Assembly: GCF_012184415.1 (NCBI RefSeq) | Contig: NZ_VTOX01000001.1 | Coordinates: forward strand, 682,001 to 746,000 | Source: Ramlibacter lithotrophicus | GTDB taxonomy: Bacteria; Pseudomonadota; Gammaproteobacteria; Burkholderiales; Burkholderiaceae_C | DNA: 64,000 nucleotides | Direction of reading: 5' to 3' | Notes under the pieces: generated by a model | Told to the model about the DNA's origin: nothing | Seen by the model: only the letters and a program-made list of their open reading frames with translations | Databases searched by the model: none | Part shown: positions 25,701-31,102 of the stretch, in pieces | Layout: every line of letters starts with the position of its first letter | How positions within the stretch are numbered: the stretch's first letter is position 1 | Program-made: the position numbers and the translations under genes

Positions 25701-26120
25701 CGTCTCCTTCTCGTCGCGCGGCTGCCGGTTGATCGTGTCCAGCAGGTCGGCCAGGTTGAACCGCCCCTCGGGCGAGATCACCAGGTTGGCCCTGGGCGCC
25801 GTGAGCCGGATGGCGGCAAAGCTCCACGCGCGCTGCACCAGCGAGCGCCACTGGAATTCGACATCCAGCGCATCGAGCCGCAGCAGCGGGGCGCCATCCG
25901 CCTCGGCCAGCCGCAGGTCGCGCGCCGCCAGCCGCAAGGTGAAGGGGTTGAATTCGACCTCGGCCACCGAAGCCTGGCGCGCCAGCTGCGACTGCGCGAT
26001 CTTCGGCAACTGATCCTTGACGAGGAAAGGCACCAGCCAGAAACCCGCCGCGGCGTAAAGGGCGACGAGGCCCAATGCGCCCGCCACCCATCGCCTCCAC
26101 CGGAACTTGAACGACCGCAT
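22701..26120 (-). CDS. DUF748 domain-containing AsmA-like protein
   Basis: A 1139-aa envelope protein. A single N-terminal membrane helix (about 10-32, WVAGALGLVALYAAAGFWLVPFLV) anchors it, with the rest in the periplasm. The beginning 'LPKIAQSQLARQASVAEVEFNPFTLRLAARDLRL' is the DUF748 hallmark, and repeated AsmA-like beta segments follow. Near 750-900 is the part homologous to AsmA C-terminal domains ('LSLRPQFAAKIYELNGVVNGLSSN'). A segment at about 930-1000 has an OmpA-like look ('IAFDPGSDRLLPPEREKLKQIAQLLARRPQLRLSVPGHYSE'). AsmA-like proteins are thought to carry lipids between membranes or affect outer-membrane assembly. The ATG at 26120 was preferred because it begins the membrane helix. 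The true function is not established. Confidence 0.88.
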   Translation of the reverse strand: MRSFKFRWRRWVAGALGLVALYAAAGFWLVPFLVKDQLPKIAQSQLARQASVAEVEFNPFTLRLAARDLRLAEADGAPLLRLDALDVEFQWRSLVQRAWSFAAIRLTAPRANLVISPEGRFNLADLLDTINRQPRDEKETGLPRLVIDHFALEQGKVEMHDRRAGYDNVFEPIAFTLTDFSTLPGEADTHTFSAQSARGGKVHWKGTATVDPIRGSGELTLENVSLPEVSVYLRSYTTARIAAGKLSATLPYRFSYADGRFEAALAGAKLALGDLALAREGASDAFAALTRLQVEGVDADLARREATVAGVRAEGGRLAVRRDARGELDLARLMVAAAGRAAAAPAQREVAVDDWKLAVNQVLLDDLALAAVDETVSPPARLDAGRLRLQLQATAQQRGADLQVKLADMAFSAHDLVFASGKQTPIRLAQAGFSDGTLDLAARRAMLGRVHVQGGQLQLTRNAKGELDLLELLPKFASAPAAPPVADSGPPWSAMATSVDLAKFSADVHDQASGVKVRVNDLAVKLAGAGTDLKQPVKFDASLSLREGGQLSAQGSVVPGTGALQAAVRVRQLALAPLQPLLAQHLKLKIAGGNVSAQGRITGATGKNGAASLRYAGGLNVAGLALNEVDGDAFASWQDVRADSFTASLNPNRLDIPELRVVAPNAKLIIEDDRSLNAARLLVRPAAQPAPAAATAARGDEDPFPVRVRRVRVQDAKLDFTDLSLRPQFAAKIYELNGVVNGLSSNRQSRSQVELDGRVDEFGLARVRGELNPFAPADNTDVNVVFRNVDMVPTSPYAMKFAGYRIAEGKISLDLQYKVRGRQLAGENQIVIDKLTLGERVDSPDALKLPLELAIALLKDSDGRIDLGLPVSGNLDDPQFSYGALIWKAIGTVLTKIVTAPFRAIGALLGISGEKLEGIAFDPGSDRLLPPEREKLKQIAQLLARRPQLRLSVPGHYSEAADGAAMRARAVRMEIARRAGVKLQPGEEPGPVDLGSRSMRSAVRELYAARFGEADLDREKKAAEAVAPAPVPAASAGAAKAPAAQDRLPLLQRVGKMIQGEPQVADASAFYGKLIGRLNREQPLAPGALAQLGTHRADAVLAALKEGGVDPARAVAGAPEQVEASAGKEVTLKLALGAR

Positions 26121-26238
26121 GTCCTTGCCTTTGGCTGTCCAGCGACGCTGGGCAACTTCAAGAATAGCGCGCCGGGGGATCTTGCAGAAGCCCTGCAGGT
26201 TCGCACCGCATGTCCTCACGCGCCCCATCGGGAGCTGA

Positions 26239-26252
26239 TTGACTGCCGTCAA
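26239..26252. promoter_or_regulatory. FNR/ANR-like box with class II spacing
   Basis: TTGACTGCCGTCAA is a perfect TTGAC-N4-GTCAA palindrome, a recognised variant of the FNR/ANR site TTGAT-N4-ATCAA. A -10-like TATACA lies at 26274-26279. The expected transcription start near 26286 puts the centre of the box at about -41, the classical activator position. There is no good -35 box, which also fits activator dependence. Confidence 0.55.
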
Positions 26253-26360
26253 GGAAAGCGACCCCGCGCACCCTATACATCCGTTGGTGGCACCGCAGCA
26301 ACCGGTAGCCGAAGGTTCGCCGGCCAGTCTCGCGGGACTGCCAACCAGGGAGAAATCACC

Positions 26361-26663
26361 ATGCTGTTCGTCACGAAACCGCTGAGCACAAGCACTCCTG
26401 GCGTCGCGGAAGACGCGCGCCGGGCCACGGCCCAGGCGCTGGAGAAGGCCGGTGAACTGGCCGCCGATACCGGCCGCAAGGTGCGCGCCGGCCTCGAGGA
26501 CGCAAGCGCCACGGCGCAATACCAGCTGGACCGCTACGGCCGGCTGAGCCGGCGTTTCGTCGCGGACCGCCCGCTGGCATCGGCGCTGATCGCGGCCGCC
26601 GCCGGCGCCGCGGTCGTGGCGGTGGCGCTCGCGCTGCTGCGCAAGCGGCACGATCGGTACTGA
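26361..26663 (+). CDS. YqjD/ElaB (DUF883)-like membrane-anchored protein
   Basis: A 100-aa protein. The N-terminal two thirds is an Ala, Glu and Arg-rich amphipathic helix (EDARRATAQALEKAGELAADTGRKVRAGLEDASATAQYQLDRYGR). It ends in one membrane helix (ASALIAAAAGAAVVAVALALL) and a basic tail RKRHDRY. This is the layout of E. coli YqjD/ElaB/YgaM, stationary-phase proteins reported to tether ribosomes to the membrane. GGGAGAAATCACC provides the ribosome-binding site. It is followed 34 bases later by a BON-domain lipoprotein gene; this pairing is common in stress regulons. The upstream FNR-like site suggests control by low oxygen. Confidence 0.78.
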   Translation: MLFVTKPLSTSTPGVAEDARRATAQALEKAGELAADTGRKVRAGLEDASATAQYQLDRYGRLSRRFVADRPLASALIAAAAGAAVVAVALALLRKRHDRY

Positions 26664-26697
26664 AAACGCAAGCACGCCGGTGCACGAGGAATCCCCC

Positions 26698-27012
26698 ATG
26701 AACCACGCGCGAACACTCGCATTCGCCCTGCTGGCCGGCGCGACGATGGTCGGCACCGGCTGCGCCGTCATCCGCGGGCAGGAAACCGTCGGCGCCTATG
26801 TCGACGACGCGACCATCACGGCGCAGGTCAAGACCAAGCTGGTCGAAGACAAGACCGTCGACGCCGGCGCGGTGAAGGTCGAGACCCTCAATGGCACCGT
26901 GTCGCTGTCCGGCTTCGCGAAATCCAGCGCCGAAAAGGCGCAGGCCGAATACCTCGCGCGCAGCACGAAGGGCGTGCAGCAGGTGCTCAACGGGTTGGCC
27001 GTGCGGCCCTGA
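26698..27012 (+). CDS. BON domain lipoprotein
   Basis: A 104-aa periplasmic protein. A lipoprotein signal ends at Cys21 (VGTGC). One BON domain covers residues 32-100: 'DDATITAQVKTKLVEDKTVDAGAVKVETLNGTVSLSGFAKSSAEKAQAEYLARSTKGVQQVLNGLAV'. BON proteins such as OsmY and DolP bind phospholipids and protect the envelope under stress. The ATG at 26698 was chosen over one 18 bases upstream because GAGGA is placed correctly for it and it begins the lipoprotein signal. It is likely co-transcribed with the YqjD-like gene. Confidence 0.88.
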   Translation: MNHARTLAFALLAGATMVGTGCAVIRGQETVGAYVDDATITAQVKTKLVEDKTVDAGAVKVETLNGTVSLSGFAKSSAEKAQAEYLARSTKGVQQVLNGLAVRP

Positions 27013-27037
27013 GCCTCGCGCCGAGACGGCTGCCGGC

Positions 27038-27262
27038 TCACGGCCCGCCGCAGCAAGCCGACTTCCCGGCCTCTTGCACGGGCGGGCACGGCACCGTGCC
27101 GTAAGAGCAGTACACGCAGCAGTCCCCGGCCTTCGGCCGCAGCAGTGCATGGCATTGCTTGCATTCGTAGAACCACTGGCACGCATCGGTGGGCATGGTT
27201 TCGGTTCTGGCATGCCCGCACTGCGGGCAGGTGAGCACGGATTCGAGAATCACCGGAGTCAT
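27038..27262 (-). CDS. GDCCVxC domain-containing protein
   Basis: A 74-aa cysteine-rich protein with two CxxC metal-binding knuckles (CPQC at 12-15 and CKQC near 34-37). The family hallmark GDCCVYC follows, and the C-terminus ends CCGGP. In related proteins a selenocysteine can occupy the GDCCVxC motif; here it is plain cysteine. The function is unknown, with metal or redox binding likely. Its ATG overlaps the stop of hsdM (ATGA), making it the last gene of the restriction-modification operon. Confidence 0.85.
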   Translation of the reverse strand: MTPVILESVLTCPQCGHARTETMPTDACQWFYECKQCHALLRPKAGDCCVYCSYGTVPCPPVQEAGKSACCGGP

Positions 27263-28755
27263 TGCCCCACCTCCACCTCCGCCCCCAGGTCGCCGGCGAT
27301 CAGCCTGAACTGCTCCAGCGCCGCCTGCAGGTCCTCCACGATTTCCTGGGCGATCACGTCCGGGGCGGGCAGGTTGTCGCTGTCCGCGAGTGACTCGTCC
27401 TTGAGCCAGAAGATGTCGAGGCTCGCCTTGTCGCGCGCGATCAACTCGTCATACGTGTAGGCGCGCCAGCGGCCTTCCGGCGTCTCGGGGCTCCAGGTCG
27501 CCTTGCGCTTGTTGCGGTTGGCGACGTTGTAGAGATCGACGAATTCGTCCAGGTCCTCCCGCTTCAGGGGATTGGTCTTGAGGGTGAAGTGCTTGTTGGT
27601 CCGCAGATCGTAGATCCACAGCTTCTTCGTCCACGGCGTCTGGCTGGCCGGCTTCTTGTCGAAGAACAGCACGTTGGCCTTGACGCCCTGCGCGTAGAAC
27701 AGGCCCGTGGGCAGTCGCAACAGCGTGTGCACCTCGCACTCGTGGAGCAGTTTGCGGCGGATGGTCTCCCCCGCCCCGCCCTCGAACAGCACGTTATCCG
27801 GCAGCACCACCGCCGCGCGCCCGGGAATGTTCAACAGCGTCTTGATGTGCTGGACGAAATTGAGCTGCTTGTTGCTCGTCGTCGCCCAGAAATCGTCGCG
27901 CTCGATGATGTCCTTCTCGGTGCTGGTGCGCCCGTCCTCTCCCACGATGACCGTGCTGCTCTTCTTGCCGAACGGGGGATTGGCCAGCACGACTTCAAAC
28001 CGCTTGCCGGGGTCGGCTGCCAGCGCGTCTCCGACGATCACCGGCACCGACTTCTCCGACCCGATGCCATGCAGCATCAGGTTCATGGCGCACACGCGTG
28101 CCGTGGCCTGGACCAGCTCGTAGCCCGTGAAGGCCTTCTCCTTCAGGTGCTGCTTCTCGGGGCGGGTCAGGTTGGGGTTGTGGTGAGCGATGTAGTTGTA
28201 CGCGGTGAACAGGAAGCCGCCCGTGCCGCACGCCGGGTCGCAGATCGCCTCGCCAGGCCTGGGCGCGATGCAATCGACCATCGCCTGGATCAGCGCACGC
28301 GGCGTGAAGTACTGCCCGGCGCCGCTCTTGGTGTCCTGCGCGTTCTTCTCCAGCAGGCCCTCGTAAGCGTCGCCTTTCACGTCCACGCCCAGGATGGTCC
28401 AGGTCTCGGCGTCGATCAGGTCGGCGATCACCCGGCGCAGCTTCGCCGGGTCCTGGAACTTGTTCTGGGCCTTGCCGAAGATCAGGCCAAGGGTCCCCTT
28501 CTGTTTCCCGAGCTCTTCGAGAACGTGCCGGTAATGATCGAACAGCGGGTCTCCGTCCTCCTTCAACAATGTCGGCCATGAATAGGCAGCGGGAACGATG
28601 CTCATCTGCCTGTGAGGAGGCTTGGTGCGCTCGTCGGCCATCTTGAGGAACAGCAGGTACGTGAGCTGCTCCACGTAGTCGCCGTAGCTCATGCCGTCGT
28701 CGCGCAACACGTTGCAGTAATTCCAGAGCTTCTGGACGAGGGTAGATGCGTTCAT
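27259..28755 (-). CDS. hsdM: Type I restriction-modification system methyltransferase subunit M
   Basis: A 498-aa N6-adenine DNA methyltransferase. The HsdM N-terminal helical domain covers about 1-130 ('LVQKLWNYCNVLRDDGMSYGDYVEQLTYLLFLKMADE'). The S-adenosylmethionine-binding motif DPACGTGG is at 173-180 and the catalytic NPPF at 259-262. The sequence 'GAGQYFTPRALIQAMVDCI' is the usual N6_Mtase lead-in. It works as an M2S complex with HsdS to protect host DNA. Both ends overlap neighbours: its ATG shares ATGA with the stop of the HEPN gene, and its stop shares ATGA with the GDCCVxC gene. Confidence 0.95.
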   Translation of the reverse strand: MNASTLVQKLWNYCNVLRDDGMSYGDYVEQLTYLLFLKMADERTKPPHRQMSIVPAAYSWPTLLKEDGDPLFDHYRHVLEELGKQKGTLGLIFGKAQNKFQDPAKLRRVIADLIDAETWTILGVDVKGDAYEGLLEKNAQDTKSGAGQYFTPRALIQAMVDCIAPRPGEAICDPACGTGGFLFTAYNYIAHHNPNLTRPEKQHLKEKAFTGYELVQATARVCAMNLMLHGIGSEKSVPVIVGDALAADPGKRFEVVLANPPFGKKSSTVIVGEDGRTSTEKDIIERDDFWATTSNKQLNFVQHIKTLLNIPGRAAVVLPDNVLFEGGAGETIRRKLLHECEVHTLLRLPTGLFYAQGVKANVLFFDKKPASQTPWTKKLWIYDLRTNKHFTLKTNPLKREDLDEFVDLYNVANRNKRKATWSPETPEGRWRAYTYDELIARDKASLDIFWLKDESLADSDNLPAPDVIAQEIVEDLQAALEQFRLIAGDLGAEVEVGQ

Positions 28756-29183
28756 GTGTGTGGTGGGTCCAGGGCGGTGACCTTCGCAGCCACCTTCCCG
28801 CATGCGGCTATCAGGTCCGTGACCAGGCGCTCGGTGACGTCGAGCAGGCCCTCGTACTCGCCGAGATTCCGCACCTCGTGGCACTTCGCGAGAACGCGCC
28901 AGACTTCCGGGCCGAGCTCCAGGGTATGAGGCAAGAGCTGGAACACGATGTACCGGTTGCTCGAGCGGTACCCATGCCAGCGCAGTGCGGCGAGGCAGAG
29001 CGCGTGGGCGGCGTTGTACGCAAGGTCGAACTGGCTTGCCAGTGCCAGTCCTTCATGCTGCGCGTCAGACAGCTTGGCAAGGCCCATGTCGCGCAGTCCG
29101 GCAAACTCCTTGGCGTCCGGCGGCTCGGCCCGCAGCGGCTTGCCGGGGCCGCACAGGTTCTCAAACGCGGAGGTCATCTTCAC
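28752..29183 (-). CDS. HEPN-domain-like protein, partner of the nucleotidyltransferase
   Basis: A 143-aa all-helical protein that I read as HEPN-like. It has two helical halves and, near the C-terminal half, the segment 'LAKCHEVRNLGEYEG', the RN-x-x-EYE form seen in many HEPN proteins paired with MNT nucleotidyltransferases. The canonical R-x4-6-H ribonuclease motif is not exact, since the His position is Tyr, so activity is uncertain. Its start lies inside the nucleotidyltransferase gene (23-base overlap) and its stop overlaps the hsdM start. In known MNT-HEPN toxin-antitoxin pairs, HEPN is the RNase toxin and MNT blocks it by adding AMP. The assignment rests on the pairing and the motif. 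Confidence 0.7.
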   Translation of the reverse strand: MKMTSAFENLCGPGKPLRAEPPDAKEFAGLRDMGLAKLSDAQHEGLALASQFDLAYNAAHALCLAALRWHGYRSSNRYIVFQLLPHTLELGPEVWRVLAKCHEVRNLGEYEGLLDVTERLVTDLIAACGKVAAKVTALDPPHT

Positions 29184-29835
29184 TTCCGAACAGCCACACC
29201 TTGGGCTGCGAGACCACGCGAGTGACGAACCCTCCGTCAGCCTTCAGGCGCGCGGCAAGTTCCTGGGGCGTGTAGATCACCGGGTTGATCTCGCGACCGA
29301 GCCCCTGCTCCACCGGCTGCAGCGCCAGGATCACGTCGGGAAACCCCAGCGTGTCGCTGATGATCATCAGGTCGATGTCGCTCGCGGCGTGGTCCGTCCG
29401 CTTTGCCACCGAGCCGAAGACAAAGGCGGCCACGATCCGGTCCCGCAACGGCGCCAGCGCCGCGCGCAGCGGCTCTGCGATGCCGATCGTCTTGCGGGCG
29501 ATGCCGCACAGTTCCTCGTAGATGGGGGCAGCCGGATTGGCCTGGTAGTGCTTCTGGTTGCCGACGGTGCGCACCGTGACCAGCCCGCTTTGCTCCAGCC
29601 GCGCGAGTTCGCGCTGAACGGAGCCCGAGCCCGCGCGAGCCAGCGCAATCAGTTCCGTCGCATAGAAGCTGCGGTCCGGCTGGCCGAACAGCAGGCCGAG
29701 CACGCGCTGCTGCGTGCCGCCGAACAGCGCGGAGGCGAGGCTAGCAGTGGGCGGCGGAGGTGCGCCGCGGCGGCTGGTACCCATTTTGGGCATTTTAATA
29801 CCCAATCTGGGTATGTTCATGCCCAAATCAGGCAT
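29161..29835 (-). CDS. Nucleotidyltransferase (MNT) with N-terminal winged helix-turn-helix
   Basis: About 224 aa if it starts at the ATG at 29835; starts at 29820 or 29784 are equally possible. After a Pro-rich stretch, a winged helix-turn-helix ('ALFGGTQQRVLGLLFGQPDRSFYATELIALARAGSGSVQRELARLEQSGLV') is joined to a minimal nucleotidyltransferase. The catalytic signature GS-x10-D-x-D is exact (GSVAKRTDHAASDID), so it should be active. The HTH suggests self-regulation. If read from 29835, the first residues are a heptad repeat (MPDLGMN, IPRLGIK, MPKMGTS) that is also three DNA palindromes. Its start overlaps the hsdS stop and its end overlaps the HEPN-like gene. It is probably the antitoxin of an MNT-HEPN pair. 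Confidence 0.83.
   Translation of the reverse strand: MPDLGMNIPRLGIKMPKMGTSRRGAPPPPTASLASALFGGTQQRVLGLLFGQPDRSFYATELIALARAGSGSVQRELARLEQSGLVTVRTVGNQKHYQANPAAPIYEELCGIARKTIGIAEPLRAALAPLRDRIVAAFVFGSVAKRTDHAASDIDLMIISDTLGFPDVILALQPVEQGLGREINPVIYTPQELAARLKADGGFVTRVVSQPKVWLFGSEDDLRV
29777..29835. promoter_or_regulatory. Three 17-bp palindromes at exact 21-bp spacing
   Basis: GTACCCATTTTGGGCAT (29777-29793), ATACCCAATCTGGGTAT (29798-29814, a perfect 7-3-7 palindrome) and ATGCCCAAATCAGGCAT (29819-29835) share the form RTRCCCA-N3-nGGYAT. They start exactly 21 bp apart, two helical turns. They lie over the 3' end of hsdS and the 5' end of the HTH-nucleotidyltransferase gene. They look like a tandem operator for that protein. 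Confidence 0.65.
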
Positions 29836-31102
29836 GGGCGCCTGAGAAAGCCTTGGCGAGGATGGCTTGTCGGAGGCCCTGCGCACGCCTCAGGTTGGCG
29901 TCAACCTCGGCTTCGACTTCGCGGACGATGGAGAGACGGCGGTCGACTTCGGCGACGATGCGCTGCTGCTCGGGAACCGGAGGCAGCGCGAATTCCACAT
30001 TCGATAGCCTACCCAAACTGAGATGAGCAATATTCGTCGTGATGTTGCTCTCTTTGGCGAAACGTCCAGAGTGCATGTAGTGTCGAAAGACGATCAGCGC
30101 AAACTCTGGCACGACGCAGGTATGCGCCTGAAATCGGATAAGTGTATTTGTGAAGCATGCACCCGGAAGTTCGCCGCGATAGATTGCAGGCCGGCCCAGG
30201 AACTCAGGACTCTGTCCCTCATTCAGCAATATGTCGCCGGGTTGGAGGGCAAATCTCGAAACATCCGCGTGTGAGAAGTTCATCTCCATCACGTCGGACA
30301 AATCGATACGATCCTCAAAAACATTCTGGACACGCAAGTAGGGTCGCATGTCTGGGCCGGCGTGGTATTTCGGCGACCGCTGTCGTCCCAATTGCAGTCT
30401 GCCTATGTCCCCGACACGGGTCCATGTCCAGCCCGCTGGCAAGTCAAACCCAGCATCGGCAAATGTTGAGCACTCGAAGGACTGGGCATCACCGAGCAAA
30501 CGGCCCTGAGCGCCCTCTCGAAGGACTGATGTCTTGTATCGCTTGAGGTTCGACTTCACTCGGTGGAGGTTGGCGACGGCTTCGTCGAGGCGGGAGAACT
30601 GCTTGTCGATTTCGGCGACGACTAGGCGCTGGTCTGCCAAAGACAGCAGGGGCACGGGGACATCAAGCATGGTCCCCTGACTGACTGTGTTTTGGCCGGC
30701 ACTCGAAACCATGTTGAGCTCGACATAGCGCCGAACGGCCTCCGTTTGGAAGTAGTGCGCCAAGTACAGCGAATCCACAACATCCTGGCGCGGGCGAAAG
30801 CGAATAAAGTGATCGCAGTAAGCCCATTTGCGTGTGGATCGAAATGGGATCACGCGTCCGACGAGGCTCTTACTGCCATTGACGCGGATGCACACAAGGT
30901 CGCCTGGGCGCAATGTGTATTTACGAACCTCCTTGCTCGTCAGAAGTATGTCCCGCGGTGCCGTTTCGTCGATTGCGCCGCTTGAGATATCTGCAAGTCG
31001 AAGCACTGCGGTCGCTTCTCCTTCATCGCCACTGCGCTTGGAAAGCCCGTTTTGAGACTCTGTCAACAAGTCACGCAGTAAGACGCGCTGAATCTCAGTC
31101 AC
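29828..31102 (-). CDS. hsdS: Type I restriction-modification specificity subunit S
   Basis: A 424-aa DNA-recognition subunit with two target-recognition domains. TRD1 covers about 1-160. The first conserved helix region follows ('LSLADQRLVVAEIDKQFSRLDEAVANLHRVKSNLKRYKTSVLREG'). TRD2 covers about 215-375 ('PAGWTWTRVGDIGRLQLGRQRSPKYH'). A closing helix region ends it ('PPVPEQQRIVAEVDRRLSIVREVEAEVDANLRRAQGLRQAILAKAFSG'). The two TRDs would read the halves of a split DNA target that cannot be predicted here. Base composition across 29990-31000 is visibly less GC-rich than the flanks, as expected of exchanged specificity domains. Its ATG overlaps the hsdR stop. Confidence 0.94.
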   Translation of the reverse strand: MTEIQRVLLRDLLTESQNGLSKRSGDEGEATAVLRLADISSGAIDETAPRDILLTSKEVRKYTLRPGDLVCIRVNGSKSLVGRVIPFRSTRKWAYCDHFIRFRPRQDVVDSLYLAHYFQTEAVRRYVELNMVSSAGQNTVSQGTMLDVPVPLLSLADQRLVVAEIDKQFSRLDEAVANLHRVKSNLKRYKTSVLREGAQGRLLGDAQSFECSTFADAGFDLPAGWTWTRVGDIGRLQLGRQRSPKYHAGPDMRPYLRVQNVFEDRIDLSDVMEMNFSHADVSRFALQPGDILLNEGQSPEFLGRPAIYRGELPGACFTNTLIRFQAHTCVVPEFALIVFRHYMHSGRFAKESNITTNIAHLSLGRLSNVEFALPPVPEQQRIVAEVDRRLSIVREVEAEVDANLRRAQGLRQAILAKAFSGAHA

